In this document: positions 49,760-57,877 of the stretch, one piece after another
Position numbering within the stretch: the first letter of the stretch is position 1
Layout of the letters: every line of letters begins with the position of its first letter
Source: Actinocatenispora comari
GTDB taxonomy: Bacteria; Actinomycetota; Actinomycetes; Mycobacteriales; Micromonosporaceae
Assembly: GCF_017312725.1 (NCBI RefSeq)
Contig: NZ_BOPO01000064.1
Span: forward strand, 1-64,000
Length of the DNA: 64,000 nt
Reading direction: 5' to 3'
Position numbers and translations under genes: made by a program
Notes under the pieces: model-generated
Database searches by the model: none
What the model saw: the letters and a program-made list of their open reading frames with translations, nothing else
What the model was told of the DNA's origin: nothing

Positions 49760-50566
49760 TCAGTCGCTCAGTGTGGTGAGCAGCTCGCCGTGCAGCGGCC
49801 CGTTGCTGGCCACCGCGCTGCCGTCGCCCGGCGCGGGCGTGCCAGCCAGATCGGTGAAACTGCCACCCGCCTCGGTGACGATGGGGATCAGCGCCGCCAC
49901 GTCCCACAGCGACAGCTCCGGCTCCACCACGGCGTCCACCGCGCCTTCGGCGAGCAGCATGTAGCCGTAGAAGTCGCCGTACGCCCGGGACCGCCAGCAG
50001 CGCCGGGTCAGCGACAGCATCCCGTCGAGCTTGCCGCGCTGCTCCCAGCCGGTCAGCGACGAGTAGCAGAACGACGCGTCGGACAGCGACTTCACCCCGG
50101 ACACGCCGATCCGACTGGCGTGCGTGGCGTTGCGCCCCGCGTACGCGCCGTGGCCCAGTGCGGCCCACCAGCGGCGACCCAGTGCCGGTGCGCTGACCAG
50201 GCCCACCACCGGCCGGCCGCCGGCGAACAGCGCGATCAGGGTGGCCCAGATCGGCACCCCGCGGACGAAGTTCTTCGTCCCGTCGATCGGGTCGACGATC
50301 CACTGCCGGTTGCCCCGCCAGTCGCCCGGGTCGCTCGCCCCGAACTCCTCGCCGAGCACCGAGTCGCGCGGCCGGGCCCGGGCCAGCGACGCCCGGATCG
50401 ACTCCTCCACCGACGAGTCGGCGTCGGTCACCGGGGTCAGGTCCGGCTTGGTCTCGACCCGCAGGTCCAGCGCGCGGAACCGGGCCATCGAGATGCGGTC
50501 GGCCGCGTCGGCGAGCACGTGCGCAAGCGACAGGTCGTCGAGGTGGTCGTCGTGGGCGCGGGTCAT
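49760..50566 (-). CDS. hisN: Histidinol-phosphatase, inositol-monophosphatase fold
   Basis: This 268-residue enzyme removes phosphate from histidinol phosphate in histidine synthesis. The metal-binding motifs of the FIG/IMPase fold are present: GEEFG near residue 73, WIVDPIDGTKNFVRGVP near 90 and WDVAALIPIVTEAGG near 220. The sequence KNFVRGVPIWATLIAL is typical of HisN rather than SuhB or CysQ. No other his gene is adjacent, which is usual for actinobacterial hisN. I choose the ATG at 50566; the longer frame adds an Ala/Cys-rich leader without support. Confidence 0.9.
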   Translation of the reverse strand: MTRAHDDHLDDLSLAHVLADAADRISMARFRALDLRVETKPDLTPVTDADSSVEESIRASLARARPRDSVLGEEFGASDPGDWRGNRQWIVDPIDGTKNFVRGVPIWATLIALFAGGRPVVGLVSAPALGRRWWAALGHGAYAGRNATHASRIGVSGVKSLSDASFCYSSLTGWEQRGKLDGMLSLTRRCWRSRAYGDFYGYMLLAEGAVDAVVEPELSLWDVAALIPIVTEAGGSFTDLAGTPAPGDGSAVASNGPLHGELLTTLSD

Positions 50567-50676
50567 GCCGAGAACTCTAGAGGTACCCGCACAGCACGGT
50601 GCCGCAGCCGCCCGCGCCGGCACCGGCCGCGCGCCGACGGCGTGCCGCTTGGCCGCGCCGCACGGATAATCGGATC

Positions 50677-51210
50677 ATGAACCCGGAGACCATCTGCCGG
50701 CTGCTGGCCGAGCCGGAGCGAGTCAAGACGTACGCCGCGGTCGCGCTCGGTGCCACCTCGCCCAGTGCGGTGGCCCAGGCGACCGGACTGGTCGCCCGGG
50801 ACGTGGTCCGGGCCCTGGGGGTGTTGACCGATCGCGGCCTGGTGACCGAGCACGGCGGCGTGCTGGCCGCGGACCTGTCGGTGTTCAAGACCGCGGTACG
50901 GGACAACCTGACCGCCGCGCCGGCCGAGCGGCTGGATCCCGACGACAACCGGGACGCGGTGCTGCGCGCGTTCGTCACCGACGGGCGGCTGGTGAGCATC
51001 CCGGCCGCACGCGGCAAGCGGCGCGTGGTGCTGGAGCACCTGGCCGCCTGCTTCGAACCCGGCGTGCGGTACCCGGAGCGCGCCGTCGACGCGGTCCTGC
51101 GCGCCTGGTACCACGACTACGCGTCGCTGCGCCGGTACCTGGTGGACGAGGAGCTGATGTCCCGCGAGCACGGCATCTACTGGCGTACCGGCGGTCCCGT
51201 CGACATCTGA
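50677..51210 (+). CDS. DUF2087 protein with N-terminal winged helix
   Basis: The 177-residue protein starts at an ATG. Residues 1–70 form an ArsR-like winged helix (SPSAVAQATGLVARDVVRALGVLTDRG, in parts). Residues 95–170 are the DUF2087 domain, with VSIPAARGKRRVVLEHLAACFEPGVRYPE split over two strands, and NRDAVLRAF before it. DUF2087 proteins are small probable regulators of unknown ligand. It is divergent from hisN by 110 bases and convergent with the GH25 gene, sharing a terminator with it. Confidence 0.87.
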   Translation: MNPETICRLLAEPERVKTYAAVALGATSPSAVAQATGLVARDVVRALGVLTDRGLVTEHGGVLAADLSVFKTAVRDNLTAAPAERLDPDDNRDAVLRAFVTDGRLVSIPAARGKRRVVLEHLAACFEPGVRYPERAVDAVLRAWYHDYASLRRYLVDEELMSREHGIYWRTGGPVDI

Positions 51211-51222
51211 GCCGGAACGGCG

Positions 51223-51256
51223 CTCGGCGCCCCTCGCTGCTGCGAGAGGCGCCGAG
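51223..51256. terminator. Bidirectional hairpin between DUF2087 and GH25 genes
   Basis: Positions 51223–51237 pair with 51242–51256 (one mismatch) around TGCT. It stands 12 bases after one stop codon and 18 bases before the other. Confidence 0.7.
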
Positions 51257-51274
51257 GCGGGTACCGCGAGCCGA

Positions 51275-52021
51275 TCAGTCGTGGTTGGTGGCGAGCACCT
51301 TGAGCCGGGTCATGTCGCCGTTGAAGTAGTCCTGGTCACCGGGGAAGGTGCCGGAGTCGGCGTACTGCCACATGGTCCAGGTGGCGCTGCCGGCCGGGAT
51401 CGAGGTCGGCGGGGTGGAGCGGTAGATGGCGATCCAGAACGGGTTCGTCGAGGCGAACGCGCTGGAGTTGCCGGTGCAGGTGTTCCACCAGTCGAACGTC
51501 GTGTAGATCATCGGGTACTTGTTGTACTTCGCCTTGATGGTGTTGGAGAAGTCGCGGATCCAACTGACCATGCCGGCGTGCGACAGCCCGTAGCAGGTGC
51601 CGCCGCTGTAGGGGTTGTACTCGATGTCCAGCGCCGGTGGCAGCGTCTTGCCGTCGGCCGACCAGCCGCCGCCGTGCGCGGCGAAGTAGTTGGCCTGGGT
51701 GGCGCCGGAGGAGATGTTCGGGCGGGCGAAGTGGTAGGCACCGCGGATCATGCCCACGTTGTACGACCCGTTGTACTGCTGGGCGAAGTACGGGTTGATG
51801 TAGCCCGTGCCCTCGGTCGCCTTGACGTAGGCGAAGCGTCCGCCGTTGTTCCAGGCGGCCGACCAGTTGACGTTGCCCTGGTAGCCGGAGACGTCCATGC
51901 CCTTGACGTAGGTGGCCGCGTGGGCGGGGGCGGCCAGGCCGAGACTCATCACCGCGGCGCTGGCCATCCCGATCGCGGCGATCACCAGGCGTCTGATCCG
52001 CCGGGCTGGGGAACCGGTCAT
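51275..52021 (-). CDS. Secreted GH25 lysozyme (N-acetylmuramidase)
   Basis: The ATG at 52021 follows AGGAGG with eight bases of spacing; the frame is open to 52174. The 248-residue protein has a signal peptide ending AHA (about residue 35) and a single GH25 domain. This starts [14 protein letters not shown], with the first catalytic-region Asp, and continues with [15 protein letters not shown] and PALDIEYNP, the DxE catalytic pair. It cleaves peptidoglycan between MurNAc and GlcNAc. No cell-wall-binding domain follows, as in Streptomyces lysozymes. A long AT-richer leader of about 200 bases precedes it. Confidence 0.93.
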   Translation of the reverse strand: MTGSPARRIRRLVIAAIGMASAAVMSLGLAAPAHAATYVKGMDVSGYQGNVNWSAAWNNGGRFAYVKATEGTGYINPYFAQQYNGSYNVGMIRGAYHFARPNISSGATQANYFAAHGGGWSADGKTLPPALDIEYNPYSGGTCYGLSHAGMVSWIRDFSNTIKAKYNKYPMIYTTFDWWNTCTGNSSAFASTNPFWIAIYRSTPPTSIPAGSATWTMWQYADSGTFPGDQDYFNGDMTRLKVLATNHD

Positions 52022-52259
52022 GACTGAACCTCCTGAGTGTTCCAGCCACAGTGGGGGGCGGAGGTCGGTGTCGGACCGTTCGGTGCCTGTCCGGGCATCG
52101 GGTACGAGTCCGAAACGAACTTCCAAATCAGGCTGGATACGGCACAGATTCTCACCTTGGGACGGGCAGCTCAAGAGATCCTGGAGAAATTCTTCTCAAC
52201 CATCGCCCAGAGTGGTGACTTCCGCCGTTCTCGTTACCAGTGGGTAGCGATCGCCGTTT

Positions 52260-52328
52260 CACCACCGCGGCGGGTCACCACTCACCACCGCGGCGGGTCA
52301 CCACTCACCACCGTGGCGGGTCACCACT
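52260..52328. repeat. Three 23-bp tandem copies ending in the rsgA stop codon
   Basis: Units at 52260–52282, 52283–52305 and 52306–52328 are identical except for one C/T change. The third includes the last two codons and TGA (52323–52321) of rsgA; the corresponding TCA is kept in the two outer copies. Confidence 0.92.
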
Positions 52329-53328
52329 CGGCGCCGGACCGCGAGGCCAGCAGCCGCCGGTACGAGGCGAGCCGGCGCGCCGAGGCCCGCCCGGCGGCGA
52401 CCAGCGCGTCCAGCCCGCAGTCCAGCGCGTCCGGGCCGTGCGAGCAGCCCGACGGGCAGTCCGCCGCACCCTCGGCCAGGTCCGGGAACCCGGACAGCAG
52501 CGACGCGGCCGACACGTGTGCCAGGCCGAACGACCGCACGCCCGGCGTGTCCACCAGCCAGCCGTCCCCGTCGACCAGCGGCAACACCACCGCGCTGGTC
52601 GAGGTGTGCCGCCCCTTGCCGATCGCGCTGACCACCCCGACCGCCCGGTCCGCGCCCGGCACCAGCCGGTTGACCAGCGTCGACTTGCCCACGCCGGAGT
52701 GGCCCACCAGTACCGACAGCTGGCCGGCGAGCCGGTCCACCAGCTCGGTCAGCGGCCGGTCCGGCCGGGTGTCCACCCGCGGCAGGTCCAGGTCGGCGTA
52801 GTAGTCCAGCAGCTCCGAGCGGGCCTCGTCGGCCGCCGGCAGGTCCGCCTTGGTCAGGCACAGCAGCGGCTCGATGTCCGCGTCGTACGCGGCGACCAGG
52901 CACCGGTCGATGAACCCGGTCCGCGGCGGCGGATCCTGCAGTGAGGACACGATCACCAGCTGGTCGGCGTTGGCCACGATGACCCGCTCGGTGTTGTCGT
53001 CGTCGTCCGCGGTACGCCGCAGCACCGAGCGGCGCGGCTCGATCCGGACGATGCGCGCCAGGCTGCCGGCCGCCCCGGTCAGGTCGCCGACCACCGCCAC
53101 CCGGTCGCCCACCACCACCGACTTGCGCCCCAGCTCCCGGGCGCGCATCGCGGTCACCGTGCCGCCCTCGTCCAGCACGCAGGTGTACCGGCCCCGGTCG
53201 ACGCCGACCACGAACCCGCCGGCGGCGTCGGCGTGCCGGGGACGGATCCGGGTCCGGGGGCGAGAACCGCGACCCGGGCGCACCCGGACGTCGTCCTCGT
53301 CGTACTCCCGGCGCTTGACCGTTGCCAT
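52321..53328 (-). CDS. rsgA: Ribosome small-subunit-dependent GTPase A
   Basis: This 335-residue GTPase helps late maturation of the 30S subunit. The start MATVKRREYDEDDVRVRPG is the typical actinobacterial leader. An OB domain covers about 35–100. The circularly permuted GTPase domain shows G4 TKAD (159–162) before G1 GHSGVGKST (209–217) and G3 DTPG (260–263). The C-terminal zinc region reads DCPSGCSHGPDALDCG; spacing differs from the usual C-x5-H-x-C form. It precedes aroA's 3' end on the same strand (116-base gap), the conserved actinobacterial order. The 3' end is embedded in a tandem repeat. Confidence 0.94.
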   Translation of the reverse strand: MATVKRREYDEDDVRVRPGRGSRPRTRIRPRHADAAGGFVVGVDRGRYTCVLDEGGTVTAMRARELGRKSVVVGDRVAVVGDLTGAAGSLARIVRIEPRRSVLRRTADDDDNTERVIVANADQLVIVSSLQDPPPRTGFIDRCLVAAYDADIEPLLCLTKADLPAADEARSELLDYYADLDLPRVDTRPDRPLTELVDRLAGQLSVLVGHSGVGKSTLVNRLVPGADRAVGVVSAIGKGRHTSTSAVVLPLVDGDGWLVDTPGVRSFGLAHVSAASLLSGFPDLAEGAADCPSGCSHGPDALDCGLDALVAAGRASARRLASYRRLLASRSGAEW

Positions 53329-53444
53329 CCACCCACCCGGCATCTCGTCGCGTCGCCCGATGCCCGCCGGCGTCGAGACTGACCCTGCTGCCCGCGACCC
53401 TATCCGGCGGCCCTCGCCGGCACCCCCGGACGCGGCCGTCCGGG

Positions 53445-54812
53445 TCAGCCGGCGAGCATCCGGTGCCAGCGGGACGGGAAGCCCGGCAGGCTCTTCGCGG
53501 TGGTACCGACGTCGGACAGCTGCACCCCGGGCACCGCGAGGCCCAGCACCGCCCCGGCGTACGCGAGCCGGTGGTCGCCGCGGGTGTCGAACACGCCGCC
53601 GTGCAGCGGCCGGGGCGTGATCCGCAGCCCGTCCGGCGCCTCCTCGACCGCGCCACCCAGCGCCGCCAGCCCCGCGCACACGCCGCTGACCAGGTCCGGC
53701 TCACCCGCCAGCCGGCGCACCCCGCGCAGGTACGACGGGGCGTCGGCGAGCGCCGCGATCGCCGCGAGCACCGGCACCAGCTCGCCGAGCCGGGCCACGT
53801 CCACGTCCGCGCCGTGCGGCTTGTCGCAGCCCGCCACCACCAGCCCGTCGGTGGTGTGGGTGCACCGGGCGCCGAAGCCGGTGAGCGCCTCCTGCAGCGC
53901 CGCGGTCGGCTGCGCCGCCCGGGTCGGCCACCGCGGTACCCGCACGGTGCCGCCGGTCACCATCGCGGCGGCGAGGAACGGCGCGGCCGCGACCAGGTCG
54001 GGTTCGATCGTCCAGGCCCGCCCGGTCAGGCGGCCCGGCCGCAGCTCCCAGCTGTCCGGTACCGACGCGTCGATCGCCGCGCCGGCCGCCCGCAGCATCG
54101 TCACCGTCAGCTCGACGTGCGGGGTACCGGCCAGCGGTGGGCCCTCGTGCCGCACCCGCAGCCCCTGGTCGAAGTCGGCGCCCACCAGCAGCAGCCCGGA
54201 CACCATCTGGCTGGAGGCGGAGGAGTCGAGGCTGACCGCGCCGCCCGGCACGTGCCCGACGCCGTGCACCGTCAGCGGCAGCCCGCCGGTCGCGCTGTCC
54301 ACCCGGATGCCCAGGCTGCTCATCGCGGCCAGCTGCGGTTCGAGCCGGGCCTGGCGCAGCACCGGGTCACCGTCGAACGAGATCGGCCCGCTCGCCAGCC
54401 CGGCCAGCGGCGGCAGGAACCGGGTCGCGGCGCCGGACAGCTCCGTGTCGACCCGTACCGGGCCGGCCAGTGGCCGCGGCCGCAGCAGCCACTGCTCGTC
54501 GTCCGCGCTGGACACGTGACAGCCCATCGCGCGCAACCCACGGGCCAGCACGACCGAGTCCCGGGACTCGGACGGGAACTGCAGCGTGCTCGGCCCCATC
54601 GAGATCGCCGCGAGCAGCAGCGCGCGGGCCGTCATCGACTTCGAGCCCGGTACCGGCACGGTGGTGTCGACCGGCTGGTTCGCCGTCGGCGTCGCCCAGG
54701 GCACCGGCGTTTTCGGCTCGTCGGTCCGGGCCCGGCGGGGCGGTCGACTGCTGGGAAGTCGCCTGCCCGGTTTGTCCGCTGCCGGCATTGCCGGACCCCC
54801 GCTCGTACTCAT
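53445..54812 (-). CDS. aroA: 3-phosphoshikimate 1-carboxyvinyltransferase (EPSP synthase)
   Basis: The enzyme transfers enolpyruvate from PEP to shikimate-3-phosphate. From the ATG at 54812 (a second ATG stands at 54815) the protein has 455 residues. The catalytic N-terminal PGSKSMTARALLLAA with the active Lys, SGAATRFLPPLAGLA, SSASSQMVSGLLLVG, and the late GDHRLAYAGAVLGL and GTTAKSLPGFP are all present. The first 35 residues are an extra basic leader before the usual PVPWATPTANQPVD start, so a later GTG start may be used. In GDHRLA the family has Arg/His-Met, and here the third position is normal. Confidence 0.93.
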   Translation of the reverse strand: MSTSGGPAMPAADKPGRRLPSSRPPRRARTDEPKTPVPWATPTANQPVDTTVPVPGSKSMTARALLLAAISMGPSTLQFPSESRDSVVLARGLRAMGCHVSSADDEQWLLRPRPLAGPVRVDTELSGAATRFLPPLAGLASGPISFDGDPVLRQARLEPQLAAMSSLGIRVDSATGGLPLTVHGVGHVPGGAVSLDSSASSQMVSGLLLVGADFDQGLRVRHEGPPLAGTPHVELTVTMLRAAGAAIDASVPDSWELRPGRLTGRAWTIEPDLVAAAPFLAAAMVTGGTVRVPRWPTRAAQPTAALQEALTGFGARCTHTTDGLVVAGCDKPHGADVDVARLGELVPVLAAIAALADAPSYLRGVRRLAGEPDLVSGVCAGLAALGGAVEEAPDGLRITPRPLHGGVFDTRGDHRLAYAGAVLGLAVPGVQLSDVGTTAKSLPGFPSRWHRMLAG

Positions 54813-55137
54813 CATCCCAGTCTGCCCGGGTGAGGGCAGGTTCGTGACCGCACCCGCGGCGGGCGAGGGTGTGGCCGCCGAACGGTACGGGCATCGACTG
54901 TGGACGATACGCGCCCGGTGTCGAGGCGGCCCCGGCTCGCTCCGCTGATCGGACGAGGTCGCCGGGCGTACCACGATGACCAGCAAAATCGCGGGCGAAT
55001 GGTCGGTTTGGTGGCGAACGGTGACAGTGGGCGCGCCGACAACCCTTGCGTGTGGTCTGCGTGGTGGGGTAAAACACAGCCCCGCGGCCTCGACGCCGCA
55101 CCACCCACCACTGCCCCACCCAGCTCGGAGGTGGCAC
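54813..55137. other. Divergent region between aroA and the whiB-like gene
   Basis: The 325 bases contain the aroA and whiB-like promoters. Near the whiB end, GGTGGGGTAAAACACAGCC precedes a C-rich leader of about 70 bases. I see no palindrome of ten or more bases and no credible gene. Confidence 0.45.
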
Positions 55138-55482
55138 ATGACCCGGGCGCGGATGCCCCGCCCGCACGAGGTCGCGGCGGCATGCCGGGACCCTCGGTTG
55201 CTCAGGGCTCGGCGCGACCGGTTGGGAGACCTCGCCTGGCGTGCCCAGGGGCGCTGCCAGACGGTCGACCCGGAGACGTTCTTCCCTGCGCCGAGTGAAC
55301 CCGCCGACGTCGCGCTCGCCCTCTGTCGCTCCTGCGACGTGCAGGGCGCCTGCCTCGCCTGGGCACTCGACCAGGGGGACTGCAACGGAGTCTGGGGTGG
55401 CACCACGCCCCGGGAGCGGCGCGCCATGCTGGTGGCATGGCGATCGGAAAACACCCCGGAGCCGGCTCCCGCGATGCCGTAG
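55138..55482 (+). CDS. WhiB-family iron–sulfur transcription factor
   Basis: The ATG at 55138 follows CGGAGG and opens 114 residues. The four iron–sulfur Cys residues are Cys40, Cys63, Cys66 and Cys72 in the standard spacing C-x22-C-x2-C-x5-C. The conserved DPETFFP follows the first, and the G[IV]WGG turn appears as NGVWGGTTPRERR, followed by a short basic region. WhiB proteins bind a [4Fe–4S] cluster that senses oxygen or nitric oxide and usually act with the main sigma factor. In mycobacteria whiB1 is also in the sigH–aroA neighbourhood. The gene end overlaps the next gene by 46 bases. Confidence 0.92.
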   Translation: MTRARMPRPHEVAAACRDPRLLRARRDRLGDLAWRAQGRCQTVDPETFFPAPSEPADVALALCRSCDVQGACLAWALDQGDCNGVWGGTTPRERRAMLVAWRSENTPEPAPAMP

Positions 55483-56114
55483 TCGAGGCACTGCAGACCT
55501 CGCGTGGTGCGGCGCGGATCGAGCTCGACCTGCCGTCGGCGCCGCGCAGCCTGCTGGTGCTCGGGCACGGCGCCGGCGGCGGAGTGGACGCGGTCGACCT
55601 GGTCGCGGTGCGCGACGCGCTGCTGCCCGCACGGGTGGCGATCGCCCGGCTCACCCAGCCGTACCGGGTGGCCGGTCGCCGCGCGCCGGCGCCCGCCAAC
55701 CACCTGGACGAGGCGTTCGTCGAGGCGGTCACCGCGCTGCGGGCCGATCTTCCGGCGGTACCGCTGGTGGTCGGTGGCCGCTCGTCCGGCGCCCGGGTCG
55801 CCTGTCGCACCGCCCGCGCCCTCGACGCGTCCGGGGTGCTGGCACTGGCGTTCCCGCTGCACCCACCGGGCAAACCGGAGAAGTCCCGGCTGCCGGAGCT
55901 GGACACCGGGCTGCCCACGCTGGTCGTCAACGGCGACCGCGACCCCTTCGGCGTACCGCCGTCGTCGGGCACCGTGCGCGTGGTGGTACGGCCGGGGGAG
56001 CGACACGGCCTCAGCGTCGACCCGGCCGGGGTCGCCGCCGTGGTGCGCGACTGGTTCGCCGAGCGTGGCTGGTCCCGCCCACGCCGCCGTGCGCCGGCGC
56101 GCCGGGACGTCTGA
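55437..56114 (+). CDS. Alpha/beta-hydrolase (KANL3/Tex30-like)
   Basis: The 225-residue protein begins at an ATG 46 bases inside the end of the WhiB gene, in another frame; a later start is possible since residues 1–25 show no conserved pattern. The hydrolase core begins [21 protein letters not shown]. The nucleophile elbow is GRSSG (Ser116), the Asp is likely in [10 protein letters not shown] and the His in RPGERHGLS. The [10 protein letters not shown] front is characteristic of the KANL3/Tex30 group, related to dienelactone hydrolases. Substrates are unknown. The stop codon starts a TGAGCCG repeat series. Confidence 0.85.
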   Translation: MAIGKHPGAGSRDAVVEALQTSRGAARIELDLPSAPRSLLVLGHGAGGGVDAVDLVAVRDALLPARVAIARLTQPYRVAGRRAPAPANHLDEAFVEAVTALRADLPAVPLVVGGRSSGARVACRTARALDASGVLALAFPLHPPGKPEKSRLPELDTGLPTLVVNGDRDPFGVPPSSGTVRVVVRPGERHGLSVDPAGVAAVVRDWFAERGWSRPRRRAPARRDV

Positions 56115-56243
56115 GCCGTCGCACCGAGCGCGCGCCCCGGGTGTGAGCCGGCTGGCGAGCAGCGTGAGCCGGCGGGGCGAGTGGGTTGAGCCGCCGCACC
56201 GAGCGGCGGGCCCCGGCGTGAGCCGGCGCACCGGGCCGGCGCC
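56112..56243. repeat. Five imperfect repeats each beginning TGAGCCG
   Basis: TGAGCCG occurs at 56112, 56144, 56165, 56187 and 56219, intervals 32, 21, 22 and 32 bases. The first TGA is the hydrolase stop codon. Units one and four share GTCGCACCGAGCG/GCCGCACCGAGCG and a C-rich end. Confidence 0.8.
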
Positions 56244-56263
56244 GGCTGCCGGTGGAATGCCAC

Positions 56264-56289
56264 CACCACCGCGGGCGTTGTCACCAGTT
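56264..56289 (+). promoter_or_regulatory. SigR/SigH-type promoter
   Basis: GGAAT (56264–56268), 18 bases, then GTT (56287–56289) exactly matches the consensus of SigR of Streptomyces and SigH of mycobacteria. It lies 40 bases before the upstream GTG of sigR, so SigR should activate its own operon under thiol stress. Confidence 0.85.
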
Positions 56290-56502
56290 GACGCGCCCCG
56301 GGGCGGCCCGGGGACGGAGGGAGCAATTGTGGTGGTAACGGCTCGTAGCGCCAGGACGGGTGATTCGGCCCGGCTGCGCAGCCTGCTGACGGCACCCGAG
56401 TGGACCCCGAGCGTGTCCGCCGACACCCCGGGCGTGAGCGGCTCCGGCGTGGGTCGGCTCGGCGTATCCTCGGCCGAGGTGCGGTCGAGGGGGGACGATC
56501 AC

Positions 56503-57108
56503 GTGACGCCTACCGAGACGCCGGAACGCCGGCGCGCCCGGTTCGAGCAGGACGCGATGCCGTTCGTGGACCAGCTGTACGCGGCTGGCCTGCGGATGAC
56601 GCGCAACCCGGCAGACGCCGAGGACCTGGTGCAGGAGACCTACCTGAAGGCCTACGCCGCCTTCCACCAGTTCCAGCAGGGCACGAACCTGAAGGCGTGG
56701 CTCTACCGCATCCTGACCAACACGTACATCAACTCCTACCGGCGCCGGCAGCGTCAGCCGGTGCAGGCGCCGACGGAGGAGATCACCGACTGGCAGCTGG
56801 CCGAGGCGGGCTCGCACTCGTCCAGCGGGCTGCGCTCGGCCGAGACCGAGGCGCTGGACCGCCTGCCGGACTCCGACGTGAAGGACGCGCTGCAGCAGCT
56901 CCCGGAGGAGTTCCGGCTGGCGGTCTACCTGGCCGACGTCGAGGGCTTCTCGTACAAGGAGATCGCGGAGATCATGGACACGCCGATCGGCACGGTGATG
57001 TCCCGGCTGCACCGCGGTCGACGCAACCTGCGCCAGATGCTCGAGACGTACGCACACGACCGGGGCATCTCGCGCGCGAGCTCGGCGCCGGCCGGGCAGG
57101 AGGTGTGA
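56503..57108 (+). CDS. sigR: Thiol-oxidative-stress ECF sigma factor SigR (SigH)
   Basis: The GTG at 56503 behind GAGGGGGG gives 201 residues. Region 2 contains [20 protein letters not shown] and region 4 has [23 protein letters not shown]. The [18 protein letters not shown] segment and the acidic linker are those of SigR of Streptomyces and SigH of Mycobacterium. These direct transcription of thioredoxin, thiol and protein-quality genes when disulfides accumulate. The frame is open upstream to a second GTG at 56329 with its own GGAGGG, which would add 58 residues as in the SigR' long form of Streptomyces. rsrA follows after 63 bases. Confidence 0.95.
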   Translation: MTPTETPERRRARFEQDAMPFVDQLYAAGLRMTRNPADAEDLVQETYLKAYAAFHQFQQGTNLKAWLYRILTNTYINSYRRRQRQPVQAPTEEITDWQLAEAGSHSSSGLRSAETEALDRLPDSDVKDALQQLPEEFRLAVYLADVEGFSYKEIAEIMDTPIGTVMSRLHRGRRNLRQMLETYAHDRGISRASSAPAGQEV

Positions 57109-57171
57109 CGTCGTGCAGGCGACGACGAGGTGCGTGGGCAGCATGACGACCGTGCGAAGTGAGGTGCGCTC

Positions 57172-57444
57172 GTGAGCTGCGGAGATCCGCACGAGACCGA
57201 CTGCCGAGACGTGCTCAACGAGGTGTACCTGTACCTCGATCTGGAGTGCACCGACGATCGCCGTGAGGTGATCCGGGAGCACCTGGACGAGTGCACGCCC
57301 TGCCTGCGGGAGTACGGCATCGAGCAGGAGGTCAAGGTGCTGGTGGCGCGCTGCTGCGGCGGCGAGCACGCCCCGGTGGAGCTGAAGGCCCGGCTCATCA
57401 CCCGGCTGCGCGAGCTGGTGGTCGAGCCCGACACCGCCAGCTGA
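57172..57444 (+). CDS. rsrA: Zinc-containing redox anti-sigma factor RsrA
   Basis: The 90-residue protein starts at a GTG and opens MSCGDPHETDC. Cys3, Cys11, His37, Cys41, Cys44, Cys61 and Cys62 are at the positions known for Streptomyces RsrA; His37-x3-Cys41-x2-Cys44 is the ZAS zinc motif with Cys11 as fourth ligand. In reduced form RsrA holds SigR; oxidation forms a Cys11–Cys44 disulfide and releases it. Its place directly after sigR under a SigR-type promoter makes a closed homeostatic loop. GTGAGG precedes the start. Confidence 0.95.
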   Translation: MSCGDPHETDCRDVLNEVYLYLDLECTDDRREVIREHLDECTPCLREYGIEQEVKVLVARCCGGEHAPVELKARLITRLRELVVEPDTAS

Positions 57445-57567
57445 CGACCGATCCGGCGGCAACTGGCCACCCGACGTGGTCGGGACCGCCGGGACCGGCG
57501 GGCGAATCCCGCCGGGTCACGCGGCTTCTCGGCCGGTCCGGCGCCGGTGCGCGCCGGGCCGGACGGG

Positions 57568-57642
57568 TCAGGAGTTGGGGCGCTTGCCGTGGTTGGCGGC
57601 GCTCTTCTTCCGGGCCTTCTTCTTCCGAGACTTCTTGGCCAT
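57568..57642 (-). CDS. Ribosomal protein bL37 (24 residues)
   Basis: This tiny gene encodes MAKKSRKKKARKKSAANHGK followed by RPNS, behind GAGGAGGAG. It closely resembles the 24-residue mycobacterial bL37, which lies in the large subunit near the peptidyl-transferase region. The basic repeat and the ANHGKRPN ending are diagnostic. In other actinobacteria it is also found beside sigR–rsrA. It is convergent with rsrA and too short for standard gene finders. Confidence 0.92.
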   Translation of the reverse strand: MAKKSRKKKARKKSAANHGKRPNS

Positions 57643-57877
57643 GTCTCCTCCTCGCCGGCGAGCCGGCCCTCGTACCGGTACGGCGTGTAAGGCTACCGGC
57701 GCCGCCATCCCGACCACCGTGCCGGGTGGCGCAGCGCACCCCGAGCCGTACCGCCCCCGGCGACGTGTCGCCGGTGCCACCACTGGCGCGTGGGCGTGGT
57801 TTGATACGGCGGGACCGCCGCGGGCGGGCAGCTCGCGGGCGGGTCGGACAAGGGCGTTCAACCGGGAGGTTCTGGCG

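Noticed and set aside
52022-52259. c-di-AMP riboswitch in the GH25 leader
   Set aside because: Such elements precede cell-wall hydrolases in actinobacteria, but I could not find the conserved core; only a GAGAA-ATTC-TTCTC dyad at 52184–52197 is visible.
53445-56426. A 993-codon frame containing aroA with a very long N-terminal extension
   Set aside because: The extension overlaps the whiB-like and hydrolase genes on the other strand and is low-complexity; aroA starts near 54812.
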